The notes under the pieces were generated by a model. The model searched no databases. It had not been told where the DNA came from and was given only the letters and a program-made list of their open reading frames with translations. From positions 62,001 to 126,000 of the forward strand of contig NZ_JACHJL010000022.1 of NCBI RefSeq assembly GCF_014203645.1: a stretch of DNA of 64,000 bases, given 5' to 3'. The position numbers were made by a program, and so were the translations under genes. The stretch is from Streptomyces zagrosensis (lineage in GTDB: Bacteria; Actinomycetota; Actinomycetes; Streptomycetales; Streptomycetaceae). Positions 1-7,853 of the stretch are shown here, in pieces (positions within the stretch are counted from its first letter, which is position 1; each line of letters opens with the position of its first letter).

Positions 1-1
1 G

Positions 2-112
2 CACCTGGCCGCGTTGGAGATGGAGGTCCACCGCACCCGACGAGACCGTCATCGCACCGAGCCCACCAACGATCAGGCCACCGCGCACCACTCCAAGGAG
101 GACACAGCATGA
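2..112 (+). CDS. C-terminal end of a regulator, probably ArsR family (partial)
   Basis: An open frame enters from the left edge and stops at 110-112 after 36 residues. It begins HLAALEMEVHRTRRDR, a helix rich in charged residues. The stop overlaps the ATG of the next gene (ATGA), so the two are translationally coupled. ArsR-type regulators are commonly coupled to SRPBCC/AHSA1 genes, which is the main reason for the family call; the DNA-binding part lies outside the window. Confidence 0.5.
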   Translation, partial: HLAALEMEVHRTRRDRHRTEPTNDQATAHHSKEDTA

Positions 113-600
113 CCCCCCAGCCCACCGGACAACTCATCCCCACACCGACGGGGCACGACCTGATCCTTACCCGCAGCTACCGCGCCCGCGCCGACGACGT
201 GTGGGCAAGTGTCACCGAACCGGAGCGCACCGCCCGCTGGTTCGGCCCATGGCGCGGCCAGGCGGCAGCCGGCCGCACCATCGAGGTGCAGTTGGTGTTT
301 GAGGAGTCGGCACCCTGGTGTCCACTGCGCATCGAAGCCTGCGAACCCCCACGCCGACTCGCCGTCTCCATGGAAGATGACACCGCATCCTGGTCGATAG
401 AACTGCTGCTGACCGAGAACGACGGCACCACCGAACTCCAACTGATCCACCACCTCGCCCCCACGGAGCACCCCGGCCAAACCGGCCCCGGCTGGGAGTA
501 CTACCTGGACATGCTCACCGCCGCACGCACAGGCGGACCACGACCTGACTTCAAGGACTACTACCCCGCGCAGAAGGCATACTTCGAATCCCTGGCCTGA
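109..600 (+). CDS. SRPBCC (AHSA1-like) domain protein
   Basis: 163 residues, the usual size for a single START/SRPBCC helix-grip domain. The N-terminal part has the family pattern of a strand followed by an aromatic helix: ILTRSYRARADDVWASVTEP, then ARWFGPW. The C-terminal helix includes WEYYLDMLTA. Such proteins bind hydrophobic ligands; the ligand is unknown. An AAGGAGG-like ribosome site at 95-101 precedes the ATG, which overlaps the stop of the upstream reading frame. The pair resembles ArsR/SRPBCC two-gene units in which the regulator controls the partner. No promoter was seen between them. Confidence 0.85.
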   Translation: MTPQPTGQLIPTPTGHDLILTRSYRARADDVWASVTEPERTARWFGPWRGQAAAGRTIEVQLVFEESAPWCPLRIEACEPPRRLAVSMEDDTASWSIELLLTENDGTTELQLIHHLAPTEHPGQTGPGWEYYLDMLTAARTGGPRPDFKDYYPAQKAYFESLA

Positions 601-632
601 GCTTGCCCCGTAGGCGTACTTCTGTTCCCCCG

Positions 633-656
633 ACCTCAAACGGCACCTCAAACGGC
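633..656. repeat. Two tandem 12-bp copies
   Basis: ACCTCAAACGGC occurs twice head to tail just after the SRPBCC gene. No hairpin or gene is associated with it. Confidence 0.7.
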
Positions 657-745
657 ACCGCTCACCTGAAAGTTCGCCGAACGCGGAGGCAACCCTCGCC
701 TAATCATGTGCTCCGACCAAGGTGCACGTGACCACGACGAAGGCC

Positions 746-874
746 GTTCAGGGCACGGCCCCGTACCCTAAGCGGCTGCGGGAGAAGTTCGAGGGCGTGA
801 GCTGGCGGTTCAAGACGGGTGGGCGATGGCGGGAAGTGCCGACGGAGTTCGGCGCCTGGTCAACTCACGCGTGA
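746..874 (+). pseudogene. IS5-family transposase N-terminal fragment
   Basis: One frame reads PYPKRLREKFEGVSWRFKT and then GGRWREVPTEFGAWS before a stop at 872-874. This is the N-terminal DUF4096-type region of IS5-family DDE transposases. No start codon, catalytic core or C-terminus follows. The match ends near 861, exactly where the sequence switches to the truncated secreted-protein gene on the other strand, so this remnant probably marks the edge of the old insertion that truncated it. A second fragment of the same kind lies at 1762-2190. Confidence 0.75.
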
Positions 875-1065
875 ACCCGCTTGATACGAGCCGGCGTCCA
901 GAAGTCGCGAACCTTCTGCGCATCGGCGGTCTGTATGCCGATTGTCACCCGTGGCATAGCCGCCGTGGTCGCGGGCTGGGCGTCGGCCGCCGTCGCAGTG
1001 GTCAGGGTCGCCGGGATCAGTATCATCGCGAGTAAAGCGGCCATAGCCGCTTTGTCGAACTGCAC
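865..1065 (-). pseudogene. Truncated secreted protein, possibly a trypsin-like peptidase
   Basis: GTG start at 1065, three bases after the stop of the upstream gene, with a GAGGGG ribosome site inside that gene's end. Residues 1-26 form a signal peptide (hydrophobic AALLAMILIPATLTTA, then Ala-X-Ala type cleavage). The mature part contains KVRDFWTPARIKRVHA. A WTPxR element before the catalytic domain is common in Streptomyces secreted trypsin-like peptidases, but only 66 residues remain and no His-Asp-Ser site is present. The frame ends where the IS5 remnant begins. The peptidase assignment is an inference from the short motif. Confidence 0.45.
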
Positions 1066-1068
1066 TCT

Positions 1069-1512
1069 TCATTTGTTCCCCTCTGGATACCGAACCCCTT
1101 CGAGGATCGCAGTCAGCTCTGCCACCTTCTCGGTTACTGCTTCCAATTTCTCCGCGTCCTGGGACGTGTTAAGGCGGCGAAGTGCAGTTTCTGCTTCTTC
1201 GCTGTTGCCGTTGTGGTAGGTCGCATCGATGACTGTCGCGGAAGCTGTGCCGCGCCTGTAGACAGTGATGATGTCGTACTGGTCCGAGGGGAGGTCCACT
1301 GGGAGGTGGGCGAGACCGAGGCTGTCGAGCCTTCGGCTGATGGCCGAGCGGACGTGAACGCCGAGGCGTCCCTTCTCCTCCAAGTCTCGCAGCAGCCACA
1401 TGACGACGCGCGAAACACCGCCGTTGGCGGTGACCACGTGGCGGAGCGTGTCCCAGTCCTTCACCACTTCGGCGGCGTTGTCACCGGTCAAGTCGACGAT
1501 CGGAGCAGACAT
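1069..1512 (-). CDS. Hypothetical 147-residue protein with C-terminal coiled coil
   Basis: A soluble protein with no signal peptide. Residues about 15-75 include WDTLRHVVTANGGVSRVVMW and then RLGVHVRSAISRRLDSLGL, which looks like a small helical, possibly DNA-binding or adaptor fold. Residues 105-140 are helical and charged (AEKLEAVTEKVAELTAILEG). I do not recognise the family. It sits three bases upstream of the truncated secreted-protein frame, so the two were probably one operon before the downstream gene was cut. The pair would fit an intracellular partner plus a secreted enzyme, but this is unproven. Confidence 0.65.
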   Translation of the reverse strand: MSAPIVDLTGDNAAEVVKDWDTLRHVVTANGGVSRVVMWLLRDLEEKGRLGVHVRSAISRRLDSLGLAHLPVDLPSDQYDIITVYRRGTASATVIDATYHNGNSEEAETALRRLNTSQDAEKLEAVTEKVAELTAILEGVRYPEGNK

Positions 1513-1761
1513 GAGAATTCCCCCTGGTTAACTGCAAAGAAAAGTTATTCCTTGAAGTCATCCTTCTGGGTAGGTTCGCGTCCAGGGGTCGGTACCTTCA
1601 ACTGCCTTGACCTGCAAGAGGGGTAGGCATCGACTGTGACTACCGGCGCGGAAGTGTGCGGACTGGGGCCTGTGTGGGGTCGTGATCGCTTCCGGGTTCT
1701 GGTCCCGCGCGGGGGCAGGGCCTGGCAGGACACTGGGTGTAGCACGTAGCAACTCAGCGAC

Positions 1762-2190
1762 GTGCAAGGGGAGTTCATCGAACCGTTCCTGCTGATAGGT
1801 GAGTACGGTCCGTACCCCGAGCGGCTGCGGGAGCGGTTCGAGGGGGGATCTGGCGGTGCCGCACCAGCAGCCGGTGGCGGGAGATGCCGGGCGAGTTCGG
1901 CCCGTGGCCGACGGTCTACGGCCGCTTCCGGGTCTGGCGGGACGCCGGCGTCTTTACCGCACTACTGAACGGCATGATCGCTGAGGCCGCCAACCGGAAG
2001 AAGCAAAGCCTCGGACCGGCCGTCCCACATGGCACGACGGCGATCTCCACAAAGAGCGGAACACCGTCGAGCAGCTCATCAACAAGCTGAAAGCCTGGCG
2101 GGGCATCGCGACTCGATACGACAAGACGCCCGAGAGCTACCTCGCCGGTCCGGTCTCCGCCTCCGAGCCTCAATGATCTGAATCAACGAC
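1762..2190 (+). pseudogene. IS5-family transposase remnant, frameshifted and internally deleted
   Basis: Starts with GTG in a frame reading IGEYGPYPERLRERFEG, shifts by one base near 1848, continues as SRWREMPGEFGPWPTVYGRF and GVFTALLNGMIAEAANRKK, then jumps to the family's C-terminus (NTVEQLINKLKAWRGIATRY, then DKTPESYLAG). The DDE catalytic core between about 2010 and 2040 is gone, and another frameshift near 2153 precedes the last residues (LRLRASMIW). It cannot be active. It is closely related in sequence to the fragment at 746-874, and the two bracket the gene at 1069-1512. Confidence 0.8.
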
Positions 2191-2445
2191 CTACTGAAGG
2201 CAACTGGCTGATCACAACGTCACACAGGCCCTAGGTGCTCTGTATCGAAAGCCGATCGCCGAAGCCTTCCTGCGAACTGCTGCGAGTGCGAACCGGCCCT
2301 CGTCAGCCCTGGCGGAGCAGCTGATGAGGGCCGGTGCGATGCCTGTCTCCGTGTCGGGGACCGGTGCCGCATCGGCCGTCGTTCGCCCTGGTACGACATC
2401 GCTCCCACCCGGCGGCCGGCAGGCAGCAACTGGCACAGTTGAGGG

Positions 2446-2796
2446 ATGAACGGAAACTCTTTGACCCGGCACCACGACCATCTGGCCGCCTGGCTGGGGG
2501 ACGGAAAGGCCGAAAGCCTCGACGCCTTCCTGGGCGCCCACCACGAGTCCTTCGCGCTGGTGACGACCGACGGAGCGATTCTCGACCTTGAGACGCTGCG
2601 GGAATCGCTGCGTGGCGCAGGCGGCAGCCAGCCTGGCTTGTCGATCCAGATCGAGGAAGTCACCAGCATCACCCCCGAGGTGCACCGGTTCCTGGAGCGC
2701 CACCTCGTGGACGGCTCCGTCGTGGACGAGCGGGTGGTGACTGCCGTAATGCAGGACGGGTTGGTGCTCAGCGTGCAGGAGACCCCCCGCCGGTAG
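2446..2796 (+). CDS. DUF4440 / NTF2-like small protein
   Basis: 116 residues, matching a single SnoaL/NTF2-like alpha+beta cone domain. Visible features are an N-terminal helix (HHDHLAAWLGDGKAESLDAF), the LDLETLRESLRG segment and alternating beta strands such as SIQIEEVTS and VVTAVMQDGLVLSV. The family holds small-molecule isomerases and binding proteins, and the substrate here cannot be told. It stands alone between an IS5 remnant and an IS5 element. The ATG has only a weak, close purine stretch upstream (TTGAGGG). Confidence 0.7.
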   Translation: MNGNSLTRHHDHLAAWLGDGKAESLDAFLGAHHESFALVTTDGAILDLETLRESLRGAGGSQPGLSIQIEEVTSITPEVHRFLERHLVDGSVVDERVVTAVMQDGLVLSVQETPRR

Positions 2797-2951
2797 GGGA
2801 AGCAGCCGACGTCACGCTTCAGACATCTCGCCAGCTGGATCGCTGGGCGATCGGCGGCGGAGCTGGTCGAACCGTTCACCTGTGTCTCCTGCGGCGGTGA
2901 TCTGCCTGTGGCGTGGAACGTGGATCGATCCCCCCGCGTGACGGCGGAGGG

Positions 2952-3827
2952 TCACAGCCACCCGTTGATGGCAGCGACGAGAACGGTCGCCTCGTAGCGG
3001 ACGGCGAGCTTGTCGTAGCGTGTAGCGACAGCGCGGTGGCTCTTGAGACGGTTGATTCCGCACTCGACCGCGTGACGCTCGCGGTAGTCGACCGGGTCGA
3101 AGCCTGGTGGCCGACCGCCGCGGGAGCCAAGCTCCTGGCGGTTGTGTGCCTGGTCGGCCTTGTCCGGGATGGTGCAGCGGATCTCGCGTCGGCGCAGGTA
3201 GGTACGGTTCTTGTGGGAGGCGTACGCCTTGTCAGCCCGCACCCGATCGGGACGAACGCGGGGACGGCCCGGACCGATGCGGGGCACCCGGAGCTTCGCC
3301 AGCACGGGTTCGAACTGCGGTGAGTCCCGGCGCTGCCCGGCCGTGACGACGATCGACATGGGCTTCTGACCCTGCTCGACGGCCAGGTGCAGCTTGGTGG
3401 TGAACCCGCCGCGCGAGCGTCCGAGCCCGTGATCACCGGGCTCGGTGAACACGCCGCCCGGCGGTTCCTTCTACAGGTCACCCCGCTTCCCGGCCCCGGC
3501 CGCATGCTGGTGAGCGCGGCACACCGTGGAATCGACGCCCAGGTCCCCGGTGATCGCCTCCTTCGCGTCGGCCAGGGCCTGAAGGCGGGTGAGAATCCGC
3601 TGCCAGGTGCCGTTCCGCTGCCATCGGCGGAACAGGTGGTAGATACGGCCCCACGGCCCGTAATCGGTGGGCAAGTCCCGCCACGGAACACCGGTCCGCA
3701 CCCGAAACCGCATGCCGTCGATCAGCTGCCGCCGGGACCAGACGGGCGGTCGCCCCGCCTTCGTCCCCTTCGGCAACAACGGCTCCAGCACCGCCCACTG
3801 CTCGTCCGGGAGATCTCGCCGACCCAT
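2952..3827 (-). pseudogene. IS5-family transposase interrupted by one in-frame TAG
   Basis: A 292-codon frame carrying all expected parts of an IS5-type DDE transposase: N-terminus DLPDEQWAVLEPLLPKG, first Asp in GDLGVDSTVC, second Asp in RADKAYAS, Glu in HAVECGINRLKSH. The sole defect is TAG at 3471-3473, in phase with both halves, where the family usually has a polar residue; CAG to TAG is one substitution. Without it the protein would be complete (291 residues). A GTG at 3452 could restart translation of the second half. The element lies directly against the ECF sigma fragment, which it appears to have disrupted. Terminal repeats could not be fixed by eye. Confidence 0.8.
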
Positions 3828-3840
3828 GAACCGAGATCAT

Positions 3841-4053
3841 TCATCGCGCAAGATCCACTATCGATACGCGGCCTAGTTCCCCGTTGGGATCGACCGCCTT
3901 GTGCATGGCGCGGGTCTCGAACGAGGCGACGTCCACGATGCGAGGGCGTCGGCCGCGGGCCCGGGCAACATCGATGGTGCGGTTTTTGACCACCTTCCAC
4001 GCGAACGCTTCGGGCTCCGGCTGGCTCAGCACTTGGTGCCAGTCGATAGCCAG
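3841..4053 (-). pseudogene. ECF-type sigma factor fragment
   Basis: The frame reads DWHQVLSQPEPEAFAWKVVK, then NRTIDVARARGRRPRIVDVA. This matches the region-2 end and linker of ECF sigma-70 factors (helix ending in NRTIDVARARGR). A TAA lies immediately upstream at 4054-4056, and after about residue 60 the reading runs into IS-derived sequence and stops at 3841. Both ends are therefore lost: no complete region 2 and no region 4. The position directly at the right edge of the IS5 element suggests that insertion cut the gene. Confidence 0.6.
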
Positions 4054-4165
4054 TTAATCGAAGGTGCTGTCCCCTGCCTCTTCAGCATCGGCCCTTGAGC
4101 CAGAGACGATCAGTTAAGCCGCACGCCACGCGGCGCGTCAGCGAGCGGGGCGCGCCGAAGCCGAT

Positions 4166-5131
4166 TCAGGCGCGCAGAGTGACGCCGAAACGGGACTTCA
4201 TCCGCCGCAGTTCCCACAGCGAAGCGGCCGTTACCGACAGCGGTCCCCCCAACATGGAGCTGAACTGGACGACGGGCGGGCCCCCTGGCATGCCGTCGCC
4301 AATCAGGTTGAAGACCGCGAACACCCACACCAGCGCCATGGTGAGGACGGGCGGCAACATTGGGTGGACCTGGGCGCTGTTGAAGGCAGTGCGGGCTGAG
4401 TACAGCGACGCCAGCAAGAAAAAGGGAAGACCCCACACGATGACGATGAGCGCGGCGACGGCCAGTACGTATTCCCACCAGCTCCTCCCGTCGCGGTCGT
4501 CGATCTGGGCCGTAAGAACGAGGATTCCGCCGATGACGGCCAACGTCAGCACGTACCAGCCGACCGCGGTGAGCGGAGCGCGCAAGCGGGAGCGCAGATG
4601 CGGTCGCAGGTGCGGGGGCGCGTAGGAGATGAATCCGAGGATGACCAAAGGTCCGGCGATGAGCAGCACGAACGGAGCGACGATGAGGTTGGCGACGCCG
4701 CCCCAGGCCGCGTCCTCCCAGCGGTTGCGGTCCACGTTGTAGGCGAGGATCAGGGCGATGGTGGCGGCAGCACCGAGCACCGTGCGGGCCAGTTGAACGC
4801 GGTCTACGGCGCGGTCCGCGATCCGGCCTTCACCCTCCTGCGCGAAGAGCCTGGTGGCGACGCGGTGCGCGGAGCGCAGGATCGCGGAAACCAACCCGAA
4901 GAGTGAGAGGTATGACAGGCAGCCACGGGAACGCCTGGCGGGGGGCCTCGTGGGCTGGGGGCCGTAGGGGTACGCAGGCTGGTTCGGGTACGGGCCTGGA
5001 TTCGGTGGTGGTGGACCATACGGATCGCCCTGCGGTGGTCCGTGGGGGGTGCCCCAGCCGCCCAGGCCTCCCGGTCCGTTGCCGCCCGCTTGACCGGGGC
5101 CGTTGCCCGGTCCCCATCCCCCCGTAGCCAT
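4166..5131 (-). CDS. Multi-pass membrane protein with Gly/Pro-rich N-terminus
   Basis: 321 residues. Residues 1-65 are a disordered Gly/Pro/Tyr-rich cytoplasmic tail (GPGNGPGQAGGNGPGGLGG, then repeated PYG and NPG units). About five hydrophobic segments follow, near residues 112-132, 144-172, 185-208, 220-242 and 258-280. No catalytic motif is evident. The C-terminus ends in a short basic stretch (LRRMKSRFGVTLRA). Pro-rich tails of this type are common on actinobacterial membrane proteins and often mediate protein contacts. The gene is monocistronic and divergent from 5513-6034. Function unknown. Confidence 0.8.
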   Translation of the reverse strand: MATGGWGPGNGPGQAGGNGPGGLGGWGTPHGPPQGDPYGPPPPNPGPYPNQPAYPYGPQPTRPPARRSRGCLSYLSLFGLVSAILRSAHRVATRLFAQEGEGRIADRAVDRVQLARTVLGAAATIALILAYNVDRNRWEDAAWGGVANLIVAPFVLLIAGPLVILGFISYAPPHLRPHLRSRLRAPLTAVGWYVLTLAVIGGILVLTAQIDDRDGRSWWEYVLAVAALIVIVWGLPFFLLASLYSARTAFNSAQVHPMLPPVLTMALVWVFAVFNLIGDGMPGGPPVVQFSSMLGGPLSVTAASLWELRRMKSRFGVTLRA

Positions 5132-5512
5132 GCCGCTCCCCCTTCATCTCGGCAGCTTGCTGTGGGCGTCCTGTGACGCCACGGCGCAGTGTAGTGACAC
5201 AGGCCGCGCTCGTTGCCGATCGCGCGCATAGGTGCGCCGCCCGCCGCCGGCGCGACGCGTGCCCGTGGGGCTCGAACCCGCCCCACGCCTCGTGCGGAAC
5301 GGCTGCACCCAGCCTGGACCCGGTTCAGGGCGGCGGCAAGGCTCACGGGCTCAACATGCGGTCCGGGCCGAGCACCGCCTGTGCCGTCACGGCGTCGTCC
5401 ACTCGGTGAGCGTCGTCAACTACCGCTGTTGGAAGGCCCGGGCTACTCCGCGCCAGAAACGGAACCATGCATTCAGCTCCAAGTGACCTTACCGAAGGAC
5501 GAAGATGGGCGC
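5132..5512. other. Divergent intergenic region
   Basis: 381 bases between two divergent genes. No convincing gene. On the minus strand about 5255-5290 there is a GGGTTCGAGCCCC element that looks like a tRNA T-arm, but no matching acceptor, D-arm or anticodon arm was found. Confidence 0.5.
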
Positions 5513-6034
5513 ATGACGTCACTCCAAGACCCCGTCATGGACCTGGTACACGCATCCCTGGAGCCGGCCGCGAACACGGCGCGGCTTCGTGCAGAACACC
5601 CCGCGTGCCAGGTGGTCATACGGGTAGTCGAGTCCGACCTGGCGGCGGATGGCGCCGAACACGTGAACATGCTCGCGATCGGTGCCGGTGTGGCGGCGGC
5701 GGGGCTGACCGCCTGGCTGGCCCAGGAAGGCGACCGCGACACGACCGACATCATCTCCGAGTTCGAGAAGGTGGCTGGCTCTCAGGGCTTCGCGAGCACC
5801 CCGCTCGTAGAGATGCTCAAGACACTGCTGACCGGTCCCGCCGGCATGGAACAGACCGCGAAGTTCATGGTCCGGCTCTTTCACGACGATGAGGAGGCCT
5901 TCTACGACCTCATCGTCGAACTCGGCGGTTACATCGCCTCCTGCATCGGCCTGCTCGCCGCACACGGCATCAGCAGCCGCGATGACACGCTGGAGGCGCT
6001 CGACGGCATGCTCGACTCGTTCTACACCGGGTGA
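5513..6034 (+). CDS. Hypothetical 173-residue protein
   Basis: The ATG at 5513 is preceded by GAAGGACGAAG, a good ribosome site; longer upstream frames have the composition of non-coding sequence. Visible features are an amphipathic N-terminal half (VMDLVHASLEPAANTARLRA), a glycine/alanine-rich hydrophobic helix at about residues 60-76 (MLAIGAGVAAAGLTAWLA) and a long helical C-terminal half with acidic patches. It is probably a soluble or peripheral helical protein. I do not recognise the family. A strong terminator follows immediately, so it is transcribed alone. Confidence 0.7.
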   Translation: MTSLQDPVMDLVHASLEPAANTARLRAEHPACQVVIRVVESDLAADGAEHVNMLAIGAGVAAAGLTAWLAQEGDRDTTDIISEFEKVAGSQGFASTPLVEMLKTLLTGPAGMEQTAKFMVRLFHDDEEAFYDLIVELGGYIASCIGLLAAHGISSRDDTLEALDGMLDSFYTG

Positions 6035-6048
6035 GCGCACCCATCGCG

Positions 6049-6083
6049 GCGCGGACGCCCGGCACTCCGCCGGGCGTCCGCGC
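6049..6083 (+). terminator. Perfect 15-bp hairpin terminator
   Basis: GCGCGGACGCCCGGC, a 5-base loop, then its exact complement. It lies 14 bases after the stop of 5513-6034. There is no U-tract, as is usual in streptomycetes. Confidence 0.8.
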
Positions 6084-6359
6084 CTGCTGGTACCCGTGGC
6101 ACCGAAGGCTGACCGGGCCGGCCATGACAGCACCAACTGCGCCAGCACGGTGAGGCTCGATCGAGCCGCGCCGGTTCCGCTACGCGGCCCTCACCGGAAC
6201 GGGGTGCCCCTGGTATCCGCGTCCTGGCGCCGTGCGCTCTCAAGCAGCGCGGCCGGGCCGGAATCGCGAGGGGTGAAGCAGCGGGCTTCCTGTCGGACTC
6301 GCGAACGTGGCTGACGACGCGTGGCAGACGGTTGTCCGGACCGTGACGAGGTGGGGGCC

Positions 6360-6482
6360 ATGTTGATGGGAGCGAGCGGGGATTACTGGAAAGACAAAGC
6401 ACTGCCCAGCGTCTTCAAGCACGACCTGCTGAAGCGCTCGTGGGTGAGCAGTTCCAGGAAGTGCGTTGTGACGCTTCAGTGA
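6360..6482 (+). pseudogene. Short coding remnant, possibly of a TcmP-like protein
   Basis: A 40-residue frame from ATG 6360 reads GASGDYWKDKALPSVFKHDL followed by LKRSWVSS and a stop. The first part looks like real coding sequence and recalls the N-terminus of three-Cys-motif partner (TcmP) proteins, where a Trp-Lys-x-K-x-x-x-L pattern precedes the fold. The rest is missing. The recall is uncertain. Apart from this, 6084-6664 holds nothing that I can support. Confidence 0.25.
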
Positions 6483-6664
6483 TCGGCGATGGTGGCGCGC
6501 TCAGTAACCACGGCGAGGACACAGCCGGTGGCGGTCAGGACCCGGCAGGTGTCCCGCCTCGGATACGAGCGGTGATGGGGGCGGCCCTTTGGGAGCGCGG
6601 CGCGAAGCTCGGAAGAGTCATGTCGGTTACTCGCGGGAATCGTCGGCCGCCGATGAGGTGGGCG

Positions 6665-6877
6665 TCAGTCGGGTAGGGGCACGCGGATAACAGGATCGAA
6701 GGGGCGTTTGTCGAAGCCAGTGCGTACGTTGCGGCAGCTCGGCGCCTCACACATGAAGTACCCATCCACGTTCTTCTGGCCCGTGCGGTCCTTGAGCCAG
6801 ACCTCCTCGTTCTCAGTGAGAGGACGGTGCGGTTCGTCGGTGTCGCAGGTGTAACAGAACTTGATGCCTGGTGGCAC
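6665..6877 (-). CDS. Small zinc-ribbon-like protein
   Basis: A 70-residue protein starting with GTG at 6877, chosen because AGGAGG lies 5 bases upstream; a longer frame to 6916 has no ribosome site. Two cysteine pairs are visible, CYTC near the N-terminus and CEAPSC in the middle, spaced like a zinc ribbon or knuckle. The rest is polar, with the C-terminus FDPVIRVPLPD. Function unknown. The gene is isolated. Confidence 0.65.
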   Translation of the reverse strand: MPPGIKFCYTCDTDEPHRPLTENEEVWLKDRTGQKNVDGYFMCEAPSCRNVRTGFDKRPFDPVIRVPLPD

Positions 6878-6977
6878 AACAACCTCCTGAAACAGGCGCT
6901 TGGGTCGCAACCTCAAGCATATGAGGCCGAGTTGAGTCTCTAACAGGGGTCAACCGGCCGTCTCTCCGGACAACGAG

Positions 6978-7247
6978 GTGCTGAAACCGCCCCGGTCACG
7001 CTCCGGCACGGCCGGCACAACCGAAGGAGCCACGGCACAGGCGGACACCCGCTGCACCTGGAGCACCATCACCATCAACAGCGGCAAGGGCGCCGAGGCT
7101 CCGAGTGCGGCGTCCGGCCACAAGCACGACACCGGGAACCACTACGTCCGCTACATCGCCGGCGACCTGGTCGACTGGTGGGCGGACAACAACGGCGGCA
7201 GCGACGGCGACACCTGGGACTCGTACTACGGTACGCGCAAGTGCTAG
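6978..7247 (+). CDS. Small cysteine-containing protein, probably the remains of a secreted peptide
   Basis: An 89-residue frame with a GTG start. The last 65 residues look like a mature secreted domain: RCTWSTITINSGKG, then HYVRYIAGDLVDWWADNNGG, DGDTWDSYYG and a final Cys. The two cysteines could form one disulfide. The N-terminal part lacks a hydrophobic signal peptide, so the true start may have been lost. A perfect terminator follows at 7275, which supports a transcribed gene ending here. Family unknown. Confidence 0.45.
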   Translation: MLKPPRSRSGTAGTTEGATAQADTRCTWSTITINSGKGAEAPSAASGHKHDTGNHYVRYIAGDLVDWWADNNGGSDGDTWDSYYGTRKC

Positions 7248-7274
7248 CCTCCCCGACCGCTTGAACCAATTACC

Positions 7275-7304
7275 GTGGTGCGGGTGGCAGTTCACCCGCA
7301 CCAC
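7275..7304 (+). terminator. Perfect 12-bp hairpin terminator
   Basis: GTGGTGCGGGTG, a 6-base loop, then its exact complement. It separates the small gene ending at 7247 from the lipoprotein operon starting at 7335. Confidence 0.8.
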
Positions 7305-7334
7305 GCGTTCCCCACACCAGAAGGCGAACCAGGC

Positions 7335-7853
7335 ATGCGCCATCACCTCACGTCACCGCTGGCCACAGTCGCCCTGACGGCGCTGATGCTGTCGGGTTGC
7401 GCCACAACCGAGGGGGAAGCGGATGACCCGGCTCCCGGGGCGGAGCAGTCCGCGAACTCCCGCGATGCGATGAGTGATCTGCCGGACGGAATTCCCACCC
7501 CGTATTCCGATCTCAAGGTCGGCATGTGTTCCAACTTCCAGGGAGATGTCCGCTCGGACCAGGAAGTCGGTACGGTGGACTGCTCGACGCCGCACCGATT
7601 CGAGATTCTGTCCGAGGCCAAGATTCCCAAAAGCGGGGGAAGCCCGTTCCCCGGTGATCGCGGCGTCATGGACGCCATGCGCACCCTCTGCGCTCCCGTA
7701 CTGGACCCCCTCGTTTCGAAGAACAAGGGATCTATGATCGGACTGCTCTTCGTGCCGCTCAAAAAGGATTCCTGGGAAGCCGGGAACAGGACCGGCTACT
7801 GCTCCATAACCTTCCCCGAGCCCAAAACCGGAAAGATCGGCAAAGCCGCGTGA
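7335..7853 (+). CDS. Septum-formation-domain lipoprotein
   Basis: 172 residues. The ATG at 7335 gives a lipoprotein signal peptide with lipobox LSGC (Cys22); a longer frame to 7275 would bury it. The mature part holds the Septum_form pattern: LKVGMCSNF, VGTVDCSTPHRFEIL, FPGDRGVMDAMRTLC, then a final GYCSITF. Four to five cysteines probably form disulfides outside the membrane. The gene overlaps the ABC ATPase by four bases, so it is the first gene of a four-gene exporter operon (7335-10750), perhaps as an extracellular accessory. The biological role of this domain is not firmly known. Confidence 0.85.
   Translation: MRHHLTSPLATVALTALMLSGCATTEGEADDPAPGAEQSANSRDAMSDLPDGIPTPYSDLKVGMCSNFQGDVRSDQEVGTVDCSTPHRFEILSEAKIPKSGGSPFPGDRGVMDAMRTLCAPVLDPLVSKNKGSMIGLLFVPLKKDSWEAGNRTGYCSITFPEPKTGKIGKAA

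Noticed and set aside
5255..5290. tRNA-like T-arm (GGGTTCGAGCCCC) on the minus strand
   Set aside because: The sequence forms a 7-bp hairpin but no acceptor stem, D-arm or anticodon arm fits around it.
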